Shown here: in pieces, positions 44,302 to 53,027 of the stretch | Layout: the number at the start of each line of letters is the position of its first letter | Numbering within the stretch: position 1 is the stretch's first letter | Origin: Nitrospira sp. | GTDB lineage: Bacteria; Nitrospirota; Nitrospiria; Nitrospirales; Nitrospiraceae | Direction of reading: 5' to 3' | Assembly: GCA_019636835.1 (NCBI GenBank) | Contig: JAHBWU010000004.1 | Span: forward strand, 40,017 to 104,016 | Length of the DNA stretch: 64,000 nucleotides | Translations under genes and position numbers: made by a program | Notes under the pieces: generated by a model | Told to the model about the DNA's origin: nothing | Seen by the model: only the letters and a program-made list of their open reading frames with translations | The model's database searches: none

Positions 44302-46101
44302 TCACGAAACCTTCCGGCATAAAGGCGGACCGTTCAAACAGTTCGATTGTTTCAGAAGCGAAAGCAATTCTTTCCTGAAAGACCCGGAGCTAGAAATCGG
44401 AAGGGGTCCATTGACCTCTACCACCGTAGCCGACCGATCTTGGAAACGTGGATTCTGCTGGAGATCCCAATGGCTTGCAACTGTAACCTTTGATCCATCA
44501 CGACGCACGTGGATGAGCTGCCCTTCCCATCGTCCCTTCGTGCGAAGCTCTTCCTCGATCACCTCCAGCGGAACAGGGAAAACTGTCTTAAGAAGTTGAT
44601 GGGAAGTTGTTCCCAGTGCATCTCGCGGTTCCCATCCGTACAATTTCTGCGCTCCTTTGCTCCAGTATCGAATGGTCCCATCGAGATTACGAACCATAAT
44701 AGCCTCTGTAGATAGGATACCGTCTTCCATCGGCTTTTCTGGATCGGGCGACGGATTTTCCGCATATATTCTCGTTCCATCTGCAAGAGCATGGGACAAT
44801 ATCTCTGCGACCACTTGATGCCCCTCGCCTGACCAGTGTGTATCATCAGGCAAGAAAACCAAGACGTTCTTTCTCGCGGCGGATTTGAGTGCAGGCGTCA
44901 GATCGAGATATTCGATGTCCGGAGAGATTTCAGAAATCATCTTGCGGAGACGATCCGAGAGGTCGTTTAACTCCCATCGGGTAATATCTTCTTCGGCTTC
45001 CTTGAAATTTGCGATGTCGTAATAAACTCTGAACGCGGTTGGAGCGAATGCAACCACAAACCGAGCTCCTTCATTTTTAACCAGTCGATAGGCTTCTTCG
45101 ATCACTGCCACAGATGCCTTGAGAGTATCGAGTTCCCCTTTTGTAAGACTCGCAGATTGTGAACGACCCTTGATATACAACCAGTGTTTTCTCCCTTCGG
45201 TGTCCATTACAGTGGCATGGGCGGTTCGTTCCCTCGCAGCTTCGACGGGAACGCACCCACGAACGGCTTTCGTCAACGAAAACAGCGCGTTCCTGGTAAA
45301 TGAGCGATTCCATGCCGTATCTATGGTGTTCCAGTTGGACTTAAGGAAAGACACCATGCCGGTATATTCGTCGGCATCCAAGAGATCGTTTCCCTCGAAG
45401 AATACCCAGACGACTGCCTTAGGATGGAGAGGCAGCCCATATCGTTTGAGAACCGCAAGTTCCTGTTGCGGACCATACCCCGATTGTCCAAGATTGACGA
45501 CCGTTCTTTGCGTGAGTTCTGCCAATCGTGTGGTCGCCAACATCGAGCTCGGAAGCATGGGTGATTCAACATAAGAGTCACCGATCACCGCAATTTCGGC
45601 ATTCGCGAGATCGCTATCATTGCGAAATCCGTTCCTATCGTATTTCAGCTCGAACGGTTCGGCTTGACGGGGTGGGAGACAGAGAGTCGTCCCAATGTTC
45701 CCCAGATTAAACAGCATTTTGACCGAATGATACGGCTCGGGCTTCGCCAAGAGTTCAGGATCAGGAAGATAGCCAGGCTGTTCCCATGGCAAACTACTCG
45801 AGATGGAGAATGTCTTCCGATAATCGACCAGCTTCAGCCAGGCGGGAACTTCAACCAACAGCAACGCCAATCCAAGTGAGAACGTCACCAGAAGGAACTG
45901 GCTTCGAATCTCGGCTCGAGGGACAGACGAAGTCAGGGCATAGCCACCCCACAGGACGAGATAGGAGGCGATCAGCAGGTTGAACAGATGCCGTGCATCT
46001 GAAACACCTGCCAAGACAATTAGGGAATAGTTCGCGACGAATAGAAATAGGGTCAGACCGATGACAATTCGATTTGTACTTTGATTGGACTCTCTCTTCA
46101 T
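44302..46101 (-). CDS. Membrane SGNH-hydrolase-like protein with C-terminal PAS domain
   Basis: 599 residues with a GGAGG close to the ATG. Three hydrophobic helices lie in the first ~90 residues. An SGNH/GDSL-like domain (about 150-435) has the catalytic-type block AEIAVIGDSYVES, NLGQSGYGPQQELAVLK, a GND-type VFFEGNDLLD and the final DDTHWSGEGHQVVAEIL with Asp and His, as in AlgX/DltD-like acyl-handling enzymes. Then comes a PAS domain (about 460-570; AIMVRNLDGTIRYWSKGA, ...LYGWEPRDALG). No kinase or other output follows, so the PAS part may be regulatory or the protein may be cut short. The combination is unusual. Confidence 0.75.
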   Translation of the reverse strand: MKRESNQSTNRIVIGLTLFLFVANYSLIVLAGVSDARHLFNLLIASYLVLWGGYALTSSVPRAEIRSQFLLVTFSLGLALLLVEVPAWLKLVDYRKTFSISSSLPWEQPGYLPDPELLAKPEPYHSVKMLFNLGNIGTTLCLPPRQAEPFELKYDRNGFRNDSDLANAEIAVIGDSYVESPMLPSSMLATTRLAELTQRTVVNLGQSGYGPQQELAVLKRYGLPLHPKAVVWVFFEGNDLLDADEYTGMVSFLKSNWNTIDTAWNRSFTRNALFSLTKAVRGCVPVEAARERTAHATVMDTEGRKHWLYIKGRSQSASLTKGELDTLKASVAVIEEAYRLVKNEGARFVVAFAPTAFRVYYDIANFKEAEEDITRWELNDLSDRLRKMISEISPDIEYLDLTPALKSAARKNVLVFLPDDTHWSGEGHQVVAEILSHALADGTRIYAENPSPDPEKPMEDGILSTEAIMVRNLDGTIRYWSKGAQKLYGWEPRDALGTTSHQLLKTVFPVPLEVIEEELRTKGRWEGQLIHVRRDGSKVTVASHWDLQQNPRFQDRSATVVEVNGPLPISSSGSFRKELLSLLKQSNCLNGPPLCRKVS

Positions 46102-46882
46102 AACCTCCGTACCAATTCCTCGCGGCTGTCAGATTGATCAAAAAAGCGTCTTTCATGCTATCCTATGCCACGTTCATTCATCGATCCACGATTTGTAGCA
46201 AACCGTAAAATATAGGTTTAACTAGGTCTTACCCTAGATTTAATCAGTCCGTGTTTTCAAGAGCCTATAGCTTTATCATATCGTGTACGGGACGCACCAG
46301 CGTCCCCCACTCAACCAATGCTTTTACGAGAGTTGCACGCACGATGAGGCCAATTGAGAGTTCTTTGCGCTTCTTGAAGGGTTCTACGGTCCCCAATGGC
46401 CCATCAAAATCTTGACGGTCTGAATCCGTTGGTGTTTGAGAGTCAGATGGGGATCTTGAACTGGTGTCCACGAACCCGAGCCAGCTTACTTACAATTCAA
46501 GCTGTGCTTGAATGTACTGCCGAACCGTGATTTCGCTGATGCCAGTCGTGAGGCAAAAAACATCGTTCCCAGATCCCTCACACAGTCCCATTACACTTTC
46601 ACCGGAATATCTGGGAATTTCTCTCTGAGCCCCCGACTTATCACGTGCTTCAGCATCTTCCACTACCTTTGACATTCAGTACTTCGGCAGAATCACCATA
46701 TGCAGACCGATACCGCGTTTCCCATAGAGAATTCTGTGCCTTAGAGATCACATTCGCTTATAGATGGAGTTTCTTCGACGGCCCCCATAGCGCCAGGCAA
46801 GCGTCAAAACGTTTCCTAACTGAAGGATGAAGGAGTCCTTTTTGGACTAGGCGGATCCTGATAGGCAATGGTATGTGAGAAG
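46102..46882. other. Long intergenic region without a convincing gene
   Basis: About 780 bp, AT-richer than average. Several frames of 60-70 residues exist on both strands (for example 46265-46471 and 46490-46675, minus), but none has a good ribosome-binding site plus family resemblance, and they may be remnants. The promoter of the SGNH-PAS gene should be near 46110-46200. Confidence 0.4.
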
Positions 46883-47317
46883 CTAGAATGCCCAGTATCG
46901 AGATGCTCCGAATACCAGGCGACACCCCACTAGAAACAGTTCACCGTGAGATTCAACAGGTACTATTTTCGTCCACTGCACCTCATACAAATTCAGGGAA
47001 TATTCCCATCGCGTTTCAGCAATATGGAGTTCCAGCAGTTGCCGCTTTCGAGGCCGACCACCCATCAACACGAGGATTCCATGCTCACTCCTGTTGATGG
47101 AGTACATCTCACCTTGCTCAATAGTCACTTGCTCTCCATCGAACGATTCGCATAGGCTATAGGTGCATACCTTTTGTTCGTTCATCCGCACCTCTCGTCG
47201 CCGCGAAAGATATGCCTCCACGTCCCTACGGACACCGACTCCGGCAGCTTCGGCCTTCAGATTCCCCACGCGACACACAGGAGATTCATGGATGACCTCC
47301 TTTGTTCCAATATTCAT
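46883..47317 (-). CDS. PilZ-like small protein
   Basis: 144 residues from the ATG at 47317 (GGAGG upstream); an internal ATG at 47185, with GAGAGGTG, is an alternative. An RRREVR segment near residue 40 resembles the start of PilZ-type c-di-GMP domains. Then come strand-rich SLCESFDGEQVTIEQGEMYS, SINRSEHGILVLMG, LNLYEVQWTKIVPVES and LVGCRLVFG. I recall close relatives in Nitrospira-like genomes, where they are annotated as hypothetical or PilZ. If PilZ is right it would bind c-di-GMP, though the second D/NxSxxG motif is only approximately present (SINRSEHG). Confidence 0.6.
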   Translation of the reverse strand: MNIGTKEVIHESPVCRVGNLKAEAAGVGVRRDVEAYLSRRREVRMNEQKVCTYSLCESFDGEQVTIEQGEMYSINRSEHGILVLMGGRPRKRQLLELHIAETRWEYSLNLYEVQWTKIVPVESHGELFLVGCRLVFGASRYWAF

Positions 47318-47671
47318 GATGCCTCCACATATAAATCAAACGATACCTACAGAAAGAAACGGAGCAAGTGCCATACCCGCAGAGTGTTTATGATCGCACG
47401 GAATTGCTGATGAATCCCCCTTAAACTCCTGTTTAAGAACGTATCGAAACTAAACAGCGAAGGGATATGGATTCATCATTCCGATGTATTATGATGATAG
47501 CTTATTGATTCTAAATACAATTCCATCGTGAATGGAAAAGCATACACAACAGAAGACCTGTCCTTCACCGGAAGGTAGGGCCACAAGGAGCGTGGAATTC
47601 CAATCCATTGAGAATAGTCGGCCAACTTCTTGTTTTGTCCAAAACCCTGTGCGGAAATATACCTATCCGGT
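47318..47671. other. Intergenic region
   Basis: About 350 bp between the PilZ-like gene and the end of dinB, both on the minus strand. It is AT-rich. One 75-residue frame (47476-47703) overlaps the dinB end and has no supporting features. No clear hairpin was seen. Confidence 0.4.
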
Positions 47672-48790
47672 TTAGGTAAAGAGCCGATCGAGCAACCCAA
47701 CATGGTTCATCTCACAGCTCAGTTTCTCCACTCGAAGGCCGAGCAAGCGGATGAGTTTTCGATGTGGGTTTTCACGTCGATCGAGAAAGGGCAGCATCAG
47801 CTTCATGGCCTCCCGTCTCAATATCGCCGGCTCATCGGTCGCCATAGCCAATGTATGGGCGCGTGACTTGGTCACAAAATCCGCAAACCGAACAGTCAGC
47901 ACGACGGTTCGAAACGAATGAAACCCCTCGTGATGCAGCCGATCAATCACGCCTCGCACAAGCCCATCGAGTTGATTGAGAAGCGTATGACTGTCGAGCG
48001 TGTCGGATTCGAACGTTTCCTGCTCCCCGATGGATTTCGGCTCCGAATATTCCTCAACCGGTGAGTCATCTCGTGCACGAACCTTCTCGTAGAGATCCAC
48101 GCCGCGTTTCCCCAACATGACCTCGAGCTGGTTCGCGGTCAGCGCTCTCAGATCCGTGATGATCTTGATACCCTTGGCCTTAAGGAGGCCTTCCGTTTTC
48201 GGTCCGATACCAGGGATGACCCGGATCGAGAGTGGAGCCAGAAACGCTTCGGCCTCCTCCTCGCGCACGATCGTGAGTCCGTTAGGCTTGCGCCATCCTG
48301 AAGCGATTTTGGCGATCAACTTATTCGGCCCAATACCGATCGAGGCCGTCAGTTGTTCTTCCGAGTGGATCTCCGTTTTCAGACGACGACAGACGCGTTC
48401 TGCTTCTTCATACGATCCTGTCCAACTCACGTCGCCGTACACTTCATCTATACTGGCCTGTTCCACACCAGGAATGAAGCACCGTACAATCTGCATCACT
48501 TTCTCTGAAACTCGTGCATACTTTTGCATGTCGACCGATACAAAAGTCACCGGTGGCTTCCCTGCCCGACGAGCGGCCTCAGACAAGCGCCATGCAGTTG
48601 AGATCGGCGTCGCTGAGTGAATTCCGTACGCACGCGCCAGATAGTTCGACGTGGCGGCTACACCGCGGCCTTTTCCGCCCAGCGGGTCTGCGCCAACGAC
48701 GAGAGGGACCCCACGAAAAGCTGGGGTATCGCGTTCTTCAATCGCCGCGAAGAATGCATCCATGTCTAAGTGTGCGATAATCCTAAGCAC
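47672..48790 (-). CDS. dinB: DNA polymerase IV (Y family)
   Basis: 372 residues, starting at a GTG; no clear ribosome-binding site is visible. Y-family signatures: the catalytic aspartates in AHLDMDAFFAAIEERD, the YARVSEKVMQI helix, and the second catalytic motif in EQASIDEVYGDVS (usually SIDEAYLD, so slightly divergent). Helix-hairpin-helix text (VIPGIGPKTEGLLKAKGI) and the little-finger domain follow. It copies past damaged bases with low fidelity. Stand-alone, with no beta-clamp motif checked in detail. Confidence 0.94.
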   Translation of the reverse strand: MLRIIAHLDMDAFFAAIEERDTPAFRGVPLVVGADPLGGKGRGVAATSNYLARAYGIHSATPISTAWRLSEAARRAGKPPVTFVSVDMQKYARVSEKVMQIVRCFIPGVEQASIDEVYGDVSWTGSYEEAERVCRRLKTEIHSEEQLTASIGIGPNKLIAKIASGWRKPNGLTIVREEEAEAFLAPLSIRVIPGIGPKTEGLLKAKGIKIITDLRALTANQLEVMLGKRGVDLYEKVRARDDSPVEEYSEPKSIGEQETFESDTLDSHTLLNQLDGLVRGVIDRLHHEGFHSFRTVVLTVRFADFVTKSRAHTLAMATDEPAILRREAMKLMLPFLDRRENPHRKLIRLLGLRVEKLSCEMNHVGLLDRLFT

Positions 48791-48992
48791 TTTTTATCTT
48801 ATACCGCCTTGGGTCACCGCCAAACAGCTACGCGCTCACGGATCAGGAAGGTGCTTCATGGGAGGTGCTGTCATTTTCACCGTAGCTTTTCGCGCCAGGG
48901 ATGACGTACAATTGCCCCCAGTTGAGGGAAGACAGTTCATTGACACCATTCGTTGCTCACAAGTTGGAGACATCAACGAGAGGAGGCCTTTC

Positions 48993-49178
48993 GTGGGTTT
49001 TCGTTGGTTCAATATTATAGGATTTGTGATGCTGCTCTTTGCTCTCTTTTTAAACGAAGTCGTGTACTTGAACGTATGGTACGACTTCAACTTGTCCGTG
49101 ATTGTTCCGGCTATCCTATACCTCGGTGTTGGAATTTGGCTCTCACTGTGGGGAGGGCCGCGCCGTCAGGCCGCATGA
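48993..49178 (+). CDS. Small membrane protein, tandem copy 1
   Basis: 61 residues from a GTG with AGGAGG a few bases upstream. Two hydrophobic helices (FNIIGFVMLLFALFLNEVVY and LSVIVPAILYLGVGIWLSLW) flank a short loop with NVWYDFNL. The protein resembles its neighbour 140 bp downstream in length, helix order and the shared GFxxxNxIGFxML...LNE...NxWYDxN pattern. No named family; probably an inner-membrane peptide of unknown role. Confidence 0.75.
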   Translation: MGFRWFNIIGFVMLLFALFLNEVVYLNVWYDFNLSVIVPAILYLGVGIWLSLWGGPRRQAA

Positions 49179-49318
49179 TGTCGTTTACCCAATAACTTTT
49201 CAAGGTCTATGACTTAGTTCTCGGGCGTGACGTAGAGTGCCGACACAGTTGAAGAGAACAATTCATCTAAGTGTTCATCGAACGCGGGCAAAGGCCATAA
49301 CTGGAAAGGAGACAATCC

Positions 49319-49507
49319 ATGGGATTCAGCTTTGTCAATTGGATTGGATTCGCTATGTTGGTGCTGGCGTTCCTTCTCAATGAAGCTTTCCTTGGGATAA
49401 ACGCCTGGTACGATCTCAACATAATGGCGGTCCTTACGGGTGTAGTGTGGCTGGTCGTTGCAGCCGCATTATCAATATGGCCAAGCCACAGAGATCAGAA
49501 CGCCTGA
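49319..49507 (+). CDS. Small membrane protein, tandem copy 2
   Basis: 62 residues with AAAGGAG upstream of the ATG. Two helices (VNWIGFAMLVLAFLLNEAFL and MAVLTGVVWLVVAAALSIW) and the loop INAWYDLN match the preceding gene, so the two arose by duplication. A perfect 11-bp hairpin follows. Function unknown. Confidence 0.75.
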   Translation: MGFSFVNWIGFAMLVLAFLLNEAFLGINAWYDLNIMAVLTGVVWLVVAAALSIWPSHRDQNA

Positions 49508-49537
49508 TCGATTCTCTTCTAACCTTGCCAACAGATC

Positions 49538-49569
49538 GAGCGCAGAGGTCAGGTGTGTCCTCTGCGCTC
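49538..49569. terminator. Hairpin after the tandem small genes
   Basis: A perfect 11-bp stem (49538-49548 with 49559-49569) around a 10-base loop. It lies between the plus-strand small gene and the minus-strand tag gene, so it could end transcription from either side. No long T run follows, which lowers certainty. Confidence 0.5.
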
Positions 49570-49624
49570 TCGGATCGTGAATCTCGCTGAATTTTCTAAA
49601 AAGCATTACGGCAGGGTGATATTG

Positions 49625-50212
49625 TCAGGAGGACTCCCTGCCAAGAAAACAATCACTTGTGTGATCATTCACCAGCCCGACTGCCTGCATATAGGCATAG
49701 ACGATCGTACTGCCCACAAATCGGAAGCCGCGCTTTTTCAGGTCTTTTGACAAGGCCTCGCTTTCACTCGTTAGAGCAGGAACCTGGCTCAAGCTCTTCC
49801 AACCATTGATTCTTGGCTTCCCACCGACAAATTGCCAGATATACCGGTCAAATGATCCAAACTCCTTCTGCACGGCCAGAAATGCCTGCGCATTCGCTAC
49901 AGCCGCCTCGATCTTCAATTGATTGCGGATAATACCGACATTTTTCATCAACGAGGCCTTCTTCCGTGGTGTAAACCGGGCGATGACAGCAGGGTCAAAC
50001 CCGGCAAAGGCCTTCCGGTATCCTTCGCGACGCAACAGAATCGTCTCCCATGTCAGGCCCGCTTGAGCGCCTTCAAGTAAGAGCATCTCAAAATGCGTAC
50101 GGTCATCATGCACCGGCACACCCCACTCCTCATCATGGTACCGAATGAGGTGCGGTTTCATGCCGACCCAGCCGCACCGAATCTTCGTGTCAGTTGCGAT
50201 CAGCACCTGCAC
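49625..50212 (-). CDS. tag: DNA-3-methyladenine glycosylase I
   Basis: About 195 residues if the GTG at 50212 is used; the frame is open to 50446, but family members start near here, so the exact start is uncertain. It excises 3-methyladenine from alkylated DNA. Signatures: IRCGWVGMKPHLIRYHDEEWG, FEMLLLEGAQAGLTWETIL with the catalytic-pocket acidic residue, FDPAVIARFTPRK, and the C-terminal zinc-binding HTSDCF region. Lone gene, divergent from the small DUF1059 gene. Confidence 0.88.
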   Translation of the reverse strand: MQVLIATDTKIRCGWVGMKPHLIRYHDEEWGVPVHDDRTHFEMLLLEGAQAGLTWETILLRREGYRKAFAGFDPAVIARFTPRKKASLMKNVGIIRNQLKIEAAVANAQAFLAVQKEFGSFDRYIWQFVGGKPRINGWKSLSQVPALTSESEALSKDLKKRGFRFVGSTIVYAYMQAVGLVNDHTSDCFLGRESS

Positions 50213-50568
50213 CCCCGCATTTATTGGAACACAGGGGCAGGATTGTAGAATCGATCCGGACGGAAGTCCAACGGGCGTGGTCACACCCTCTGGTTCTTGA
50301 ACAACTCCGTCAGGGTCTGAATCTTGTCGGCCAAAAGCCGGCTCAATATCTTTCGCCTTTACGCTCAAAACATGGCGCAAGGAATAGTGGAAACAAGGTT
50401 TGCTCCTCGGGCAATTTGAAGGTTGATCTGTTGCGTACAAATCCACTACGATTCTCTTATTCAGCCGACGCAGGAGGCGATTGATCGCTTTTGCTCCACA
50501 TGCCTCGACACTTTCGAGAATAGAGGTACGACCATCACCAACCCATCCCTTAACAAGAGGAGGAAGTC

Positions 50569-50775
50569 ATGGCAGACAAACAGTACAAGCAGCTGGGATG
50601 TCTGGATGTACAACCGTCGGGCGGCTGCGGATTCCAGGTGCGAGCGGAGACGGAGGCGGAACTGATGCAGCTCGTCGCGACCCACGCCAAGCAGTGTCAT
50701 AAGCTGGACTCGATTCCGCCGGAGATGGCTGCCAAAGTGAAGTCAGCCGTCAAGACAGTGATGGTCACAGTCTAG
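50569..50775 (+). CDS. DUF1059 small protein
   Basis: 68 residues, preceded by AGGAGG. It matches the DUF1059 pattern: LGCLDVQPSGGCGFQVRAET, then EAELMQLVATHAKQCH. Conserved Cys and His residues suggest metal or redox binding, but the role is unknown. An imperfect hairpin (50795-50805 with 50819-50828) follows and may attenuate transcription into the lipoprotein gene. Confidence 0.85.
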   Translation: MADKQYKQLGCLDVQPSGGCGFQVRAETEAELMQLVATHAKQCHKLDSIPPEMAAKVKSAVKTVMVTV

Positions 50776-50865
50776 CGATCTCCATAAGGAGAGGGCCTTT
50801 CCCGCATACGGTCTCATAGCGGGAAGGCTCCCGTATCAACTCCATGTCGTTATCAAGGAGGACTT

Positions 50866-51300
50866 ATGGGCTGGAAATCAGTGTTCCCAATTGCCATCCT
50901 GCTGCTACTGAGTACCAGCGGCTGTAGTTACTTGTTCTATCCCCACGCAAAAGAATTTACTGCAAAGGCCAAGGGAGCAACCGGCGTCGATACGCTCGTC
51001 AATCTGACCAATATGGCGGAAGCCTCGGCCAAATCCGCCAAAGGAGGCAAGGGAGTCGATCAACCATTCGACGATCTGCACAACCAGTTCCATGCGATCG
51101 GCGACAGCATCTGCTGCGTCGAGAAATCAGTGAAAGAACAGCCGGCCTATGCACTGGCCGTCACACACAACAAAGAACTTAAGACGATCTTCAAGCGGCT
51201 GTGGAAGTTCAAAGACGATCAGCCACAGCGGGATCAACACTTGGACCTCTTTGTGTCCGAACTCCAAGAGATGCGCCAAACGTTACAAACCTTACGGTAG
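50866..51300 (+). CDS. Small lipoprotein of unknown function
   Basis: 144 residues with AAGGAGG upstream. The signal peptide ends in a lipobox, STSGCSYLF. The mature part is helical and charged, with a central Cys pair (SICCVEKS). No family recognised. The following methyltransferase starts five bases after its stop, so they probably share a transcript. Confidence 0.75.
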   Translation: MGWKSVFPIAILLLLSTSGCSYLFYPHAKEFTAKAKGATGVDTLVNLTNMAEASAKSAKGGKGVDQPFDDLHNQFHAIGDSICCVEKSVKEQPAYALAVTHNKELKTIFKRLWKFKDDQPQRDQHLDLFVSELQEMRQTLQTLR

Positions 51301-51305
51301 ACCTG

Positions 51306-52163
51306 ATGGCATTACCATCGCCCGAGCAAGTCATTACCAGTCAGCGCCAAGATTGGAACCGCGTTGCCGGCGGCTGGGAGAAGTGGGATCGCTTCTTCGA
51401 CGAACAGATGGCATTCCTGAACCACCGACTCGTGGCCGATGCCAGGCTGCACAGCGGTCTTCGCGTGTTGGATCTGGGATCAGGCACGGGCTATCCGGCA
51501 CTTCTCGCCGCCCAGGCAGTCGGAGCGAACGGCAGCGTGGTCGGTATCGACCTCGCCGAACACATGCTCACCGTCGCGGAGAAAAAGGCAAAGCAATTGG
51601 GCTTGCACAACGTGCTGTTCAAGGTCGGTGATGTCACCACTTTGCCGTTCGAATCCGCTTCCTTCGACGCTGTCACCAGCCGCTTCTGTCTCATGTTTCT
51701 CCCTGAAATTCCAAAAACTGCTTTGGAAATCGCACGTATCCTGAAGCCGGGACGCTGGGTCGCGGTAGCCGTCTGGTCCGTTCCGGAAAAAAATCCCTCC
51801 ATCAGCCTCTCAATGGCAGCCGTCAAGCAAGTAATCGATCTGCCACCGACGGATCCCACGGCACCAGGCATCTTCCGTCTCGCCAAACCCGGCGACTTCG
51901 CCGACATGTTGGAGAGAGCCGGCCTTGCGGACATCACGGACCAGGAGTTTCTTGGGGAATGGTCCTACGGCTCGGCCGATGAATATTATACGAGCCTGAT
52001 GGAGATCGCCGCCCCGGTCCAAAATCTCATGGCGACGCTGTCCGAGGCGCAACGGTTAGAGGTGAAACACCTTATCATCAAAGCTGCTTCGCAGTTCCAG
52101 CGCGGTGCTCGCATCACATTCCCGATCGCCGTGCGGATGGTCGCAGGACGCAAGCCCGGATGA
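51306..52163 (+). CDS. Class I SAM-dependent methyltransferase
   Basis: 285 residues from the ATG at 51306, just after the lipoprotein stop; the longer frame reads into that gene. Rossmann-fold motif I is LRVLDLGSGTGYPALLAA, motif II SVVGIDLAEHML, motif III DAVTSRFCLMFLPE, with the post-motif ILKPGRWVAVAVWS. The family (Methyltransf_11/UbiE-like) includes methylators of quinones, arsenic and small metabolites; substrate unknown. The cluster with TfoX-N and DUF488 genes appears to be one short operon. Confidence 0.9.
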   Translation: MALPSPEQVITSQRQDWNRVAGGWEKWDRFFDEQMAFLNHRLVADARLHSGLRVLDLGSGTGYPALLAAQAVGANGSVVGIDLAEHMLTVAEKKAKQLGLHNVLFKVGDVTTLPFESASFDAVTSRFCLMFLPEIPKTALEIARILKPGRWVAVAVWSVPEKNPSISLSMAAVKQVIDLPPTDPTAPGIFRLAKPGDFADMLERAGLADITDQEFLGEWSYGSADEYYTSLMEIAAPVQNLMATLSEAQRLEVKHLIIKAASQFQRGARITFPIAVRMVAGRKPG

Positions 52164-52166
52164 GGC

Positions 52167-52481
52167 ATGTCGCCGAAAAACGACGGCTTCAAAGACTTCA
52201 TCTTGGATCAGTTGGCGGAGCTGAACGGGGTAACCGCACGGGTCATGTTCGGCGGCCACGGTCTCTATCAGAGCGCCAAGTTTTTCGGCATCATTCATAA
52301 AGACCGCCTGTATTTCAAAGTCACAACAGCGACCGCGCCTCGTTACAAGGAACAGGGCATGAAGCCGTTTCGACCCAACGCCAAACAGACACTCAAATCC
52401 TTCTTTGAAGTGCCGATTGATGTGATTGAAGATGCGGAAGCTTTGACCCTGTGGGCGACCCAAGCAGTCAAGAGACGATGA
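52167..52481 (+). CDS. TfoX N-terminal domain protein
   Basis: 104 residues of the TfoX_N family (PF04993): VTARVMFGGHGLYQSAKFFGI, IHKDRLYFKVTTATAPRY, FEVPIDVIEDAEALTLWA. It starts three bases after the methyltransferase stop. Only the N-terminal TfoX domain is present, without the helix-hairpin-helix part, so a role in competence is not implied; these short forms have unknown function. Confidence 0.9.
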   Translation: MSPKNDGFKDFILDQLAELNGVTARVMFGGHGLYQSAKFFGIIHKDRLYFKVTTATAPRYKEQGMKPFRPNAKQTLKSFFEVPIDVIEDAEALTLWATQAVKRR

Positions 52482-52485
52482 GAGC

Positions 52486-53004
52486 ATGCCCCATATTCTC
52501 TGGACCATCGGCCATTCGACCAGACCAATCAATGAATTCGTATCGCTTCTGAAAGCGCATGGCGTCCAGCGGCTCGTCGACGTGCGGACTGTTCCACGCT
52601 CACGCCATAACCCGCAATTCAACACCGAGACGTTGGCTCAGAGCTTGGCCCGCGCGGACATTCATTATCGACATTCGGGCAATCTCGGTGGGTTGCGCAA
52701 ACCAAAGAAGGATTCCATCAACATGGGCTGGCGCAACGAAAGTTTTCGCGGCTATGCGGATTACATGCAGACGGAGGAGTTCAGGAGAGCGTTAGACGAG
52801 TTGATGGCCGAGAGTCGATTGCAGCACGCGGCCATCATGTGCGCGGAAGCCGTGCCCTGGCGATGTCATCGATCCTTGATCGCCGACGCCTTAGTGACGA
52901 GGGACTGGGAAGTCCGACATATCATGTCGGAAGCGAAGTCAGACCAACACCGGCTCACTCCCTTCGCCGCTGTGGAAAATGGGTTGTTGTGTTATCGGAG
53001 CTGA
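52486..53004 (+). CDS. DUF488 family protein
   Basis: 172 residues of DUF488 (PF04343). Typical elements: IWTIGHSTRPINEF-type start (LWTIGHST), RLVDVRTVPRSRHNPQFN, YRHSGNLGGLR, and the Cys motif IMCAEAVPWRCHRSLIADAL. Four bases follow the TfoX-N stop. The conserved Cys/Arg pair suggests an enzyme, but the reaction is unknown. It converges with the ATP-grasp gene 23 bp away. Confidence 0.92.
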   Translation: MPHILWTIGHSTRPINEFVSLLKAHGVQRLVDVRTVPRSRHNPQFNTETLAQSLARADIHYRHSGNLGGLRKPKKDSINMGWRNESFRGYADYMQTEEFRRALDELMAESRLQHAAIMCAEAVPWRCHRSLIADALVTRDWEVRHIMSEAKSDQHRLTPFAAVENGLLCYRS

Positions 53005-53027
53005 GGCCATGGCCGCGCCTCCTAGGA

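Noticed and set aside
46265..46675. Two short minus-strand frames
   Set aside because: No ribosome-binding site or known family; kept only as part of the intergenic description.
47476..47703. 75-residue minus-strand frame
   Set aside because: Overlaps the dinB end and lacks supporting features.
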